Positions 35,189 to 42,953 of a stretch of DNA of 64,000 nucleotides are shown here, piece by piece (the stretch's first letter is position 1; each line of letters begins with the position of its first letter). This DNA comes from Methyloceanibacter caenitepidi (GTDB taxonomy: Bacteria > Pseudomonadota > Alphaproteobacteria > Rhizobiales > Methyloligellaceae), in NCBI RefSeq assembly GCF_000828475.1, contig NZ_AP014648.1, forward strand, positions 1 through 64,000. The letters run 5' to 3'. The notes under the pieces are model-generated. The model saw nothing but the letters and a program-made list of their open reading frames with translations. It searched no databases and was not told the DNA's origin. The position numbers and the translations under genes were made by a program.

Positions 35189-36172
35189 ATGTCGAGACTG
35201 GACCTCAACCGCCGCCACTTCTTGACGGGCGCGGGCACAGTTGCCGCGGCGGCCCTCGTCGGCGTACCGGCTTCCGCGATGGCCGCCGCGCCGATGCTGG
35301 GTCCGGTCGAGCCCAAGGTCTTCCGGTTCAAGCTCGGCGGCTTCGAAGCGACGATGATTGCCGACTCGAACGCCTTCGTCGACGGTCCCTGGCCACTCAT
35401 CGGCGGCAATGCTGAGCGTTCCGAGGTGGATCAACTCATGGCCGCGAATCTGCTCCCGGCGAACAAGTACCAGCCCGGCTTCACGCCGATGGTGGTCAAT
35501 ACCGGCAAGGAGGTGGTCATCTTCGACACCGGCAACGGTGAACGCGGTTTTGTCCCACGCCCCAATGGAGGTTGGCTGGCGCAGCAGCTTGAACCCGCCG
35601 GCTTCAAGCCTGAGCAGATCGACGTGGTGGTTCTCTCGCACGGCCACCCCGATCACATCGGCGGTCTCGTCGAGAACGGCGAGCTGCTTTTTCCGAACGC
35701 CCGCTATGTCACGAGCGCCGTGGATTACGACTATTGGAGCGGCGACCGCCCCACCGGAGACCTGGCAACACAAGCAGCTCTGTATCGAGACAATGTCGTT
35801 CCGGTGGCTGAGAAGACGACATTCCTCGATCCGGGCGACGAGGTGGTCCCCGGCATCCGCGCGATCGAAGCGTACGGACACACGCCGGGCCATCTCGGAT
35901 TCGACATCGAGAGCGACGGCAAGCGCCTCGTCTTTTGGGGTGATTGCGCGCACCACCAGGTCGCGTCACTTGCGCGGCCTGACTGGCACTGCGTCTTCGA
36001 TATCGACAAGGACCAAGCCGCCAAGACCCGCGCCCGGATGTTCGACATGGTCGCGACCGACCGTGTCGCGGTCAGCGGGTACCATATGCCGTTTCCCTCG
36101 CTGGGCTATGTCGAGCGGCGGAAAGACGGCGGCTACCGCTGGCTTCCACATTCTTACCAACTCAAGGTTTAA
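35189..36172 (+). CDS. Tat-exported metallo-beta-lactamase-fold hydrolase
   Basis: A 327-residue exported MBL-fold protein. The N-terminus NRRHFLTGAG followed by a hydrophobic stretch and ASAMAAA is a twin-arginine signal. The core has TGNGERG, the metal motif LSHGHPDHIGG (HxHxDH) near residue 150, further histidines in AYGHTPGHLGFDIES and FWGDCAHH, and GYHMPFP. The fold suits lactonases and alkylsulfatase-like or quorum-quenching enzymes, but the substrate is unknown. GGAGGAAAG lies about six bases before the ATG. The divergent AraC gene probably controls it. Confidence 0.88.
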   Translation: MSRLDLNRRHFLTGAGTVAAAALVGVPASAMAAAPMLGPVEPKVFRFKLGGFEATMIADSNAFVDGPWPLIGGNAERSEVDQLMAANLLPANKYQPGFTPMVVNTGKEVVIFDTGNGERGFVPRPNGGWLAQQLEPAGFKPEQIDVVVLSHGHPDHIGGLVENGELLFPNARYVTSAVDYDYWSGDRPTGDLATQAALYRDNVVPVAEKTTFLDPGDEVVPGIRAIEAYGHTPGHLGFDIESDGKRLVFWGDCAHHQVASLARPDWHCVFDIDKDQAAKTRARMFDMVATDRVAVSGYHMPFPSLGYVERRKDGGYRWLPHSYQLKV

Positions 36173-36222
36173 TATCCCGATCGTGACTTGATCCGTGGGC
36201 GTTCTCGGCCTGCAATGACCTA

Positions 36223-36744
36223 ATGGAAGGCCGGATCGCGATCATCGACGCGGACATCACCACGCTCGACGTGGATGCCATCGTCAACGCCGCCAACGAG
36301 GCGCTGGCGCCGGGCGGCGGGGTCTGCGGCGCGATCCACCGCAAAGCGGGACCCGACCTCGCGGTGGCCTGCGCCGCACTCGGCGGCTGCCCGACGGGCG
36401 AGTCGATAATAACGCCAGGGTTCAACCTGCCCGCCCCTTACGTCATCCACAGCGTGGGCCCGGTATGGGGCGGCGGCGAGAGCGGGGAAGGCGCAAAGCT
36501 CGCGAGCTGCTACCGAACCGCGCTTCTGCTTGCCGCCGAAAAAGGCCTTGGCTCCATCGCCTTTCCGGCCATCTCGACGGGAATCTATGGATTCCCGTCC
36601 GACCGGGCGGCGCTGATCGCCGTGCGGACCGTCCGGGAGACCTTGCCCGAGGTGCCCGGCATCGCGCGCGTGGTGTTCTGTTGCTTTGGAGGCGAATCCC
36701 GCGCGCTGCATGAGGCCGCGCTGGCCGCCACGGCGAACGCATGA
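36223..36744 (+). CDS. Macro-domain protein (O-acetyl-ADP-ribose deacetylase-like)
   Basis: A 173-residue single macro domain of the MacroD/YmdB type. It has [19 protein letters not shown] (about residues 10-28), the [13 protein letters not shown] loop, [13 protein letters not shown] and [12 protein letters not shown] near residue 109, which binds the distal ribose and phosphates. Members remove O-acetyl groups from ADP-ribose or mono-ADP-ribose from proteins. The stop overlaps the photolyase start as ATGA, coupling ADP-ribose metabolism to a DNA repair gene. Confidence 0.93.
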   Translation: MEGRIAIIDADITTLDVDAIVNAANEALAPGGGVCGAIHRKAGPDLAVACAALGGCPTGESIITPGFNLPAPYVIHSVGPVWGGGESGEGAKLASCYRTALLLAAEKGLGSIAFPAISTGIYGFPSDRAALIAVRTVRETLPEVPGIARVVFCCFGGESRALHEAALAATANA

Positions 36745-38186
36745 ACGCAGACGCGACACGCCCAGCCATCGTTTGGTTCCGCAAGGACCTTCGCCTCGCC
36801 GATCATGAAGCGCTGACCGCTGCCGTTGAGGCGGGCTTGCCGGTACTGCCGCTGTACATACATGACGTAGAAACGCCTGGCGCTCCACGTCCCGGTGGGG
36901 CGTCGCGCTGGTGGCTGCATGAGAGCCTCCAGGCGCTGGACGCATCTCTGTCCGAGTGTGGCGGCGCGCTCATCGTGAGGGCCGGACGGACCCGCGGCGT
37001 CTTGGCCGAGATCCTGCGCGAGACGAACGCCACCGCGATCCATGCCACAGAAAGCTACGAACCCTTTGGCACGCGATGCGAGGCCGATGTCGAAAAGTTA
37101 TGCCGCGAACACGACGTCGCGTTTCATCTGCACCGCGGGCGGCTTCTCTTTGTGCCGGACGACATCGTCACCAAGGACGGTCGCCCATACCGCGTGTTCA
37201 CGCCGTTCTGGAAATCCTGTCTTGCTCAACCCGCCCCGCCGCCGCCCGGCGCAGCGCCGAAGTTCAACAGCTTTGCGGACGCGCGGAGCCTACAGTTGGC
37301 CGAGTTGAAGCTCCAACCCTCGAAGCCCGATTGGGCCGGTGGCTTGCGGAAATCCTGGACGCCTGGCGAGCGGGCCGCGAAAGACGCGCTCTCGGAGTTC
37401 ATCGACGAGCGGATCGGCGCCTACGCCACGCAGCGGGACGCCCTCCCCGGCACGCCCACATCGCTGCTTTCGCCCTACCTGCATTTCGGCGAGATAAGCC
37501 CGGCCCAGGTCTGGCACGCGGTGTCCCACGCGATTGACGCGGAGGGCGGCGCCATCGAAAAAGGGGCAAACGCCTTCCTGCGCGAGATCGGCTGGCGCGA
37601 GTTCTCCTATCATCTCCTGCACAGCTTCCCGGACTTGCCGGACGTCCCCTTGCGGCCGGAATTCAAGAACTTCCCGTGGCGCGACGACAAGAAAGCGCTC
37701 ACCGCCTGGCAGCGCGGGCAGACGGGCTATCCGGTCGTGGATGCGGCCATGCGCCAGCTCTGGGAAACTGGCTGGATGCCCAACCGCGCGCGCATGGTCG
37801 TCGCGTCCTTTCTCGTGAAGCATCTGCTCCTGCCGTGGCAGGCGGGCGCGGCCTGGTTCTGGGATACGCTGGTGGACGCCGACCTCGCCAACAATTCGGC
37901 GAGCTGGCAGTGGGTCTCCGGCTGCGGCGCGGACGCGGCGCCCTATTTCCGCATCTTCAATCCCATCCTCCAGGGCCAGAAGTTCGATCCGGAAGGTGAA
38001 TATGTGCGGACCTGGGTTCCGGAACTCGCGGAGCTGCCGGCGAACGATATCCATGCGCCCTGGGACGCACCGCCTACCGTTCTTGCCGCGGCGGGTGTCG
38101 TGCTGGGGAAGGACTATCCCGAGCCCATAGTCGATCACGCGGCCGCGCGGTCACGGGCCCTCCGAGCGCTCGAAAGCACCAAATAG
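36741..38186 (+). CDS. phrB: Deoxyribodipyrimidine photolyase
   Basis: Light-driven repair of cyclobutane pyrimidine dimers. The 481-residue product starts with [15 protein letters not shown] (photolyase Rossmann domain for the antenna cofactor). The FAD domain includes [17 protein letters not shown] near residue 237, [17 protein letters not shown] near residue 278, and the signature [20 protein letters not shown] near residue 390. The latter has the conserved Asn and Asp of the CPD class I group and the Trp of the electron-transfer chain. It is coupled to the macro-domain gene and ends three bases before the convergent nagZ stop. Confidence 0.95.
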   Translation: MNADATRPAIVWFRKDLRLADHEALTAAVEAGLPVLPLYIHDVETPGAPRPGGASRWWLHESLQALDASLSECGGALIVRAGRTRGVLAEILRETNATAIHATESYEPFGTRCEADVEKLCREHDVAFHLHRGRLLFVPDDIVTKDGRPYRVFTPFWKSCLAQPAPPPPGAAPKFNSFADARSLQLAELKLQPSKPDWAGGLRKSWTPGERAAKDALSEFIDERIGAYATQRDALPGTPTSLLSPYLHFGEISPAQVWHAVSHAIDAEGGAIEKGANAFLREIGWREFSYHLLHSFPDLPDVPLRPEFKNFPWRDDKKALTAWQRGQTGYPVVDAAMRQLWETGWMPNRARMVVASFLVKHLLLPWQAGAAWFWDTLVDADLANNSASWQWVSGCGADAAPYFRIFNPILQGQKFDPEGEYVRTWVPELAELPANDIHAPWDAPPTVLAAAGVVLGKDYPEPIVDHAAARSRALRALESTK

Positions 38187-38189
38187 CGC

Positions 38190-39410
38190 TCACCAGGCCC
38201 GCGGCAGCGTATCCGTCTTGAGCTGATCCTTGAGCCGCACGATCCGTCGATGGGCGTCCTCGATGCGCTTCTCGCTCAGGCGTCCGTCGCAAACGGCCTC
38301 GGAGAGTGCCCGGTGAATGCGCCTGCCGAACTCGGGGTCGTCGCGCTTGATATTCGAGAACACCACGATGTCGGTTCCGGCTTTGAGCGCCCGCACCGCG
38401 GCCTCCTCAGGGGTGAAGCGCTCGCGGATCGCGCCCATCTCCATATCGTCGCTGACGATCACGCCGTCGAACGCGAGCCCATCGGCGCCCCGCAGTGCCT
38501 CCACCGCCTTCCCCGACAGCGATGCAGGCAACCCTTCCAGGTCACTGAAACGGGGGTGGTAGAGATGGCCGATCATGACCGCGTCGAGCAGGCCTTGGAG
38601 CTCGAGGCGCCGATATGGGTCGAGCTCCTCCTCACGCCAGGTCTGCGAGATGTCCGGGAGCGTGCGGTGACTGTCGACGGTACTCGAGCCGTGCCCCGGG
38701 AAATGCTTGGCCACGGTTGCGACATTCGCCGCATGGTGCGCGTTCACGAAGGCGGCGGCCATGGGCGAGACGATGTCGGCGCTGTCGCCGAAGCTGCGTC
38801 CCCGTGCGCCGATCACCGGATTGTCCGGGTTGGTGTTCACGTCGACCACGGGACCGAGGTTCATGTTGAAACCGAGCCCGGCGAGCTCAACGGCCATTTG
38901 GCGGTAGATCTCCTCGGCCACGTCCTGTGCATCGAGACTGAGATTGCCGCCGACCAGTTTGGCCGACGGGAACCACTCGAAGCCCTTCCTGGCCCGAAGA
39001 CGCTGGACCGCGCCGCCCTCCTGATCCACGGCGATGAAGGGCGGCAGATCGGACCGGGTGCCGCGCAACGCATCGATCAGCGTCTTGAGCTGGGCCTTGT
39101 CGGCGATGTTCTTCGGGAACAGAACCACGCCCCCGATCGTTCCATCGCGCAACTGCGCCGATACTGCCTGAACGCCCGGGTCCTCCGTTCGTCTGCCGGG
39201 AAAGCCCATCATGATAGTTTGACCGACCATCATGTTGAGCCGCTCCGATACACAATCGGTCACGGCGACCGCATGCGTGGAGCCGCTTTCTTCCGTCCCG
39301 TTGGGTCTGTCCGCCGCGGCAAAGCGGGGCGCAAAAATGCAAACCGAGAGAAACGCCACCGCAAGAAGTGCGGGTGCCACGTTAGGGATAAGGCAGGATC
39401 GCATTGGCAT
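38190..39410 (-). CDS. nagZ: Exported beta-N-acetylhexosaminidase (GH3, NagZ-like)
   Basis: GH3 enzyme that removes N-acetylglucosamine from muropeptides or other glycans. The 406-residue product has FIAVDQEGGAVQRLR near residue 134, VATVAKHFPGHGSSTVDSH near residue 222 (the loop with the catalytic Asp-His dyad) and the nucleophile Asp in VIVSDDMEMGAI near residue 310. Unlike cytoplasmic E. coli NagZ, it starts with a clear signal peptide (LIPNVAPALLAVAFLSVCIFAPRFAAA), so it should act in the periplasm. The ATG at 39410 or 39404 is the likely start. The frame is open to 39482. Confidence 0.88.
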   Translation of the reverse strand: MPMRSCLIPNVAPALLAVAFLSVCIFAPRFAAADRPNGTEESGSTHAVAVTDCVSERLNMMVGQTIMMGFPGRRTEDPGVQAVSAQLRDGTIGGVVLFPKNIADKAQLKTLIDALRGTRSDLPPFIAVDQEGGAVQRLRARKGFEWFPSAKLVGGNLSLDAQDVAEEIYRQMAVELAGLGFNMNLGPVVDVNTNPDNPVIGARGRSFGDSADIVSPMAAAFVNAHHAANVATVAKHFPGHGSSTVDSHRTLPDISQTWREEELDPYRRLELQGLLDAVMIGHLYHPRFSDLEGLPASLSGKAVEALRGADGLAFDGVIVSDDMEMGAIRERFTPEEAAVRALKAGTDIVVFSNIKRDDPEFGRRIHRALSEAVCDGRLSEKRIEDAHRRIVRLKDQLKTDTLPRAW

Positions 39411-39513
39411 CGGAGCTGAAATTAAGGGCGAATCTTGCAGGGAATTTGAATAGGGTGCCACGCGAACCAAGAGCGTCACCACGCCGCTTCACCGTGCCGG
39501 TGAGACTACAACA

Positions 39514-40110
39514 ATGTGGATGAGTAGAATGAACACCAAATCGATTGGGTCGTTCGCGGCCATCAGCGCCGTCTACCTGATGATAGCCGGCAGCGCAGGC
39601 GCCCAGACCGAAACGCAGGACGAGACCCAGGCGGAGGCCGGCGCGGTCGAAGAAAATGGCACGGAACCAACCCCTGGAGACGCTCCTGATTCCGACGAAG
39701 ACTTCGCCCAGACCCTGGTCGGAAAAACGTACTCGGGCAGCTTCGAACTCGATGGCTGGACCAATGTGGGTGGCGGCCTCGTTCTGCCGCCCTTCTATGT
39801 GCAGCACTATACCCGCCACGACGGCACGGTTCTGGTGCTGACGGCAAAGTCGGAAGACGAAGACGGCTCATCCTCGGATTTCGAGGTCACCGACGCGCTG
39901 ACCGCTGACAAGCCGCATAAGGGGTATACCTTCTCCACGGCCTGCATAAAGGGCGAGGACTTCACACTACGCTACATGGGCGAGGTCAGCGGCAAGGACG
40001 CGGACGAATGGTGGACCAATCTTCGCAATGCCTGGGAAATCGACGTGCAGACCGGCAAGATCTCGTCCGTGAACACGAGGGGCGTAAAATGCACCAATCC
40101 CAATTGGTAG
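39514..40110 (+). CDS. Secreted hypothetical protein
   Basis: A 198-residue protein with a signal peptide (FAAISAVYLMIAGSAGA, cut near residue 30 before QTETQ), an acidic disordered linker (about residues 31-65, rich in Glu, Asp and Thr) and a C-terminal domain of about 130 residues. That domain contains YSGSFELDGWTNVGGGL, FYVQHYTRHDGTVLVL and two cysteines (ACIKGEDF and VKCTNPNW) that could form a disulfide. No family recognised. Starts at 39514, 39520 or 39529 are all in frame. It diverges from nagZ. Confidence 0.7.
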   Translation: MWMSRMNTKSIGSFAAISAVYLMIAGSAGAQTETQDETQAEAGAVEENGTEPTPGDAPDSDEDFAQTLVGKTYSGSFELDGWTNVGGGLVLPPFYVQHYTRHDGTVLVLTAKSEDEDGSSSDFEVTDALTADKPHKGYTFSTACIKGEDFTLRYMGEVSGKDADEWWTNLRNAWEIDVQTGKISSVNTRGVKCTNPNW

Positions 40111-40174
40111 CGGACTCTCCGTTACCGGCCTTGCCAACGGCCACCATCAATCCGGCGCATGACTGAATTGCTCT

Positions 40175-40669
40175 ATGATTGACTTGCTCTTTGTACTGAC
40201 GGCATGCGCCGCGTTATGCACGGCACTGCTTGCCGGAACCTTTTTCGCCTTCTCCATGTTCTTCATGCGCGCGCTCGGGGGCCTCGCGGCCGAGCGTGGG
40301 ATCGTCGCCATGCAAGCAACCGTTCTCGCAATCAAGAAGCCGGTCTTCCTGGTTCTGTTTTTTGGAACGGCTTTGCTGTGCGTCGCCGTCGGCGTCGTAG
40401 CGATCTTCGCCTGGCGTGAGATCTACGCGCATTACACCTTCGCGGGCGCGGCCCTGTTTCTCGTCGGCGGGTTCGGCGTCACCATGCTGCGGAGCGTGCC
40501 GCTGAACAATGCGCTGCTGGCTTGGTCGCCGGACGACGAAGACGTGATCGAGCGGTGGCGCCGCTATCGTCTAACCTGGGTGCGCTGGAACCATGTGCGC
40601 GCCATCACGACACTTCTGGCTTGCGCCTGCTTCATCCTGGCGCTTGCCGCCATGGGTCTCCCGGTCTGA
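40175..40669 (+). CDS. DUF1772 family membrane protein
   Basis: A 164-residue protein with four hydrophobic helices (about residues 1-28, 48-75, 86-105 and 138-160) and the DUF1772/anthrone-oxygenase-like pattern. The segments GTFFAFSMFFMRALGGL, VPLNNALLAW and RWRRYRLTWVRWNHVRAITTLLA are characteristic. A few fungal relatives are oxygenases, but the bacterial members have no known function. It stands 64 bp after the secreted hypothetical gene and converges on the plsC-like gene with a 20-bp gap. Confidence 0.85.
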   Translation: MIDLLFVLTACAALCTALLAGTFFAFSMFFMRALGGLAAERGIVAMQATVLAIKKPVFLVLFFGTALLCVAVGVVAIFAWREIYAHYTFAGAALFLVGGFGVTMLRSVPLNNALLAWSPDDEDVIERWRRYRLTWVRWNHVRAITTLLACACFILALAAMGLPV

Positions 40670-40689
40670 TCGAACGGACCCAGTTTGTT

Positions 40690-41355
40690 CTAGTCCCAGT
40701 CGGGCACGGTCTCCGCCGCGGCGAGTTCCGACATCCGCGATTCATAGCCCGCCATGAATTCACGCCGGGCGTGGGGCCCGTCGAATTCCCGTCCATACAG
40801 CCTCTCGCCCACGCTGACGGTGCAGTTGAACGGCACCAGCAAAGACGACCCGCGCGGTAGCGCCTTGCCGAAGCCGTGCATGTAGACCGGGATCACGGGC
40901 ACGTCGGGACGCGACACGGCCAACTGGCCGACTCCGGTCTTGAACCGGCCCAGTGCCTCCGGCTCGCCGCGCGAGCCCTCCGGGAAAAGGACCAGGATCT
41001 CGCCGCGGTCGAGCGCCTCCTCGAGTGCCGCAAGCGGGTCGGCGCCCTTGCGAATTTTCGCACGGTCGAGCGGAATGATCCCGACGATGTCCCGCGCAAG
41101 CCAACCGCGCAGTTTTCCGGACAGGAAGTAGTCCGCGGCCGCGACGGGACGCAGCTTGGGCAGAAGCGACAACGGCATCAGCGACATCAAGGCCAGCGTG
41201 TCCAGGTGGGAGTTGTGGTTCGCCGCGATGATTGCCGGCCCTCTGGTCGGAAGACGCTCGCGATTGCGGACGGTGAGCCCGAGAGTCAGCAGGATCGCGC
41301 CACGCACGACAACGCCGAAAAACAGAAACCGCAGGACCCTCGTCATGGCTGTCAT
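40690..41355 (-). CDS. PlsC-like lysophospholipid acyltransferase
   Basis: A 221-residue acyltransferase with one N-terminal hydrophobic helix, motif 1 ANHNSHLDTL near residue 46 (full HxxxxD), IIPLDRAKI (motif 2 region), FPEGSRGEPE near residue 124 and VPVIPVYMHG near residue 153. It differs clearly from the other PlsC at 11835. It is the last gene of a module with a CdsA-like cytidylyltransferase and a CDP-alcohol phosphatidyltransferase, so it probably supplies or remodels acyl chains for that lipid. Confidence 0.88.
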   Translation of the reverse strand: MTAMTRVLRFLFFGVVVRGAILLTLGLTVRNRERLPTRGPAIIAANHNSHLDTLALMSLMPLSLLPKLRPVAAADYFLSGKLRGWLARDIVGIIPLDRAKIRKGADPLAALEEALDRGEILVLFPEGSRGEPEALGRFKTGVGQLAVSRPDVPVIPVYMHGFGKALPRGSSLLVPFNCTVSVGERLYGREFDGPHARREFMAGYESRMSELAAAETVPDWD

Positions 41356-41366
41356 TCGAGCGACTG

Positions 41367-42323
41367 TTACGGCGTGAAGAAATAGCGGAAGAAATGGAAG
41401 AAGGCAGGCGCGGCATAGGTCAGGCTATCGACCCGGTCGAGAATGCCACCGTGGCCGGGGATGAGCCCGCCGGCGTCCTTGACGCCCAGATCCCGTTTGA
41501 CCGCCGAGATGTTGCTGTCGCCGAGAAACCCTGCAACGCCGATGACGCCGCCAGCGAGCGCCGACCATGTGTGATCCATGGGAGTCAGGTACGGCCCCAG
41601 GAACGTTGCGAGGACAACGGTCGTCAGCACGCCGCCGATCAACCCTTCCCAGGTCTTCTTCGGACTGACATGGGGCGTCACCTTGTGGCACCCGAACAGC
41701 TTGCCCCAGACGTACTGGGCCACATCGTTGAACTGCGCGAGGACGACAACGAAGAACAAGAGCCCGACGCCACCCGCGACCGGATTGTGCACCTCGCCCG
41801 ACACGAGCAGCATGGCGAGGTGGCTGAGGCAGAAGACGGTAAGCATGAGCCCCCAGGACAGCGTGCCCACTGCCCGCAGGAAATTCTGCGTCTCGCCGCG
41901 CAGCGCCATGAGCGCCGGAAACAGGAGAAACATCCAGACCGGCACGAACACGAGGAACATGTTGTACCAATCGATCCCAGCCCACAGATATTGAATCGGC
42001 ACGGCGAGATACGCGAACAGCAGAAGCCCGCGATCGATCCGGCGCGTTGGGATCAGCGACAGATACTCCTTGAGGGCAAGATAGGAGATGAACGCGAGAA
42101 ATACGATCGCGACGATCTGGTTCGCGGCGATTGCGAAGGTGAATGCGCCGATCATCCACCACCAGGAGGCCGTGCGGTCGATCAGCTCCCGATAGTCGCC
42201 AGCGCCGCGCGCCGATAGCGCGAGCACGATGCCCGAGGCGACGACCAAGACCGCCCAAAGGCCAAGCGTCGCCACGACCACATGCTGCGGTAGATCGAAT
42301 GTTGTGCCGAGCCACTCAATCAT
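41367..42323 (-). CDS. CdsA-like phosphatidate cytidylyltransferase
   Basis: Makes CDP-diacylglycerol from phosphatidic acid and CTP. The 318-residue integral membrane protein has about eight helices and the full family signature near residue 265: SNISAVKRDLGVKD followed by PGHGGILDRVDSL with the Mg-binding Asp. It lies 11 bp before the plsC-like gene, and its ATG overlaps the stop of the CDP-alcohol transferase as ATGA. As the genome should carry a housekeeping cdsA elsewhere, this may be a dedicated second copy. Confidence 0.9.
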   Translation of the reverse strand: MIEWLGTTFDLPQHVVVATLGLWAVLVVASGIVLALSARGAGDYRELIDRTASWWWMIGAFTFAIAANQIVAIVFLAFISYLALKEYLSLIPTRRIDRGLLLFAYLAVPIQYLWAGIDWYNMFLVFVPVWMFLLFPALMALRGETQNFLRAVGTLSWGLMLTVFCLSHLAMLLVSGEVHNPVAGGVGLLFFVVVLAQFNDVAQYVWGKLFGCHKVTPHVSPKKTWEGLIGGVLTTVVLATFLGPYLTPMDHTWSALAGGVIGVAGFLGDSNISAVKRDLGVKDAGGLIPGHGGILDRVDSLTYAAPAFFHFFRYFFTP

Positions 42324-42928
42324 TGTGCCGCCTCATCGAGGCCCCGCCGCGCGCGACTCCAGATCGTCAGAATGCCAAGCGCCAACATCGCGGCGAGAAT
42401 GATCGTGGTCCACAGTCCGGGCGCCAGGCCGATCCCCAGCAACACTGCCAGCGTGCCGAAGGCGAAGGCCCGATCGCTCTTGCCGAAGGGCCCGTCATAG
42501 CGCCGCGTCGCGCCGATCATCGGTCCCAATACGCCTGTCATTTCGGCGATGGTGCTCGCGATCACCACAAGCACCACGAAGGCTGCGTTCACCCCGGCGA
42601 TCAACGCAAACGGGAGATACAGGGCCGCATCCGAAACGACGTCGGACAGTTCGTTGAACAGCGCACCCACCTTGGTCTTCTGGCCATGCTCCTTCGCCAT
42701 GATCCCGTCAATCGCGTTGAGCGCCATGCGGACGAGCAATGTCACCGGCAGCAACAGCAGCGGCCAGCGCGCTTCGGGCCAGAACGCCATTGCTGCCCCT
42801 TGAGCGAGACTCATGATGAGCGCGGCAAGCGTGACGCCATTGGCGCTCGCTCCGGCTTGCACGAGACGAGCGGCCATCGGCCGAAGCAGCGCCTGAAATC
42901 GCGGCTTGAGGTCGTAGATCGTGGCCAA
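42320..42928 (-). CDS. CDP-alcohol phosphatidyltransferase family protein
   Basis: A 202-residue membrane protein that should join CDP-diacylglycerol to an alcohol. It starts with the subgroup motif YDLKPRFQALLRP. The catalytic segment reads NAIDGIMAKEHG then GALFNELSDVVSD (about residues 65-95), where the standard pattern is DxxDGxxAR...GxxxDxxxD. The first Asp and the Asp after G are both Asn, while DG, Lys and the last two Asp remain. The acceptor alcohol cannot be read from the sequence. It starts 25 bp after pit. Confidence 0.85.
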   Translation of the reverse strand: MATIYDLKPRFQALLRPMAARLVQAGASANGVTLAALIMSLAQGAAMAFWPEARWPLLLLPVTLLVRMALNAIDGIMAKEHGQKTKVGALFNELSDVVSDAALYLPFALIAGVNAAFVVLVVIASTIAEMTGVLGPMIGATRRYDGPFGKSDRAFAFGTLAVLLGIGLAPGLWTTIILAAMLALGILTIWSRARRGLDEAAQ

Positions 42929-42953
42929 TTCCCTCGAACGCCTCCCGAAGCCG

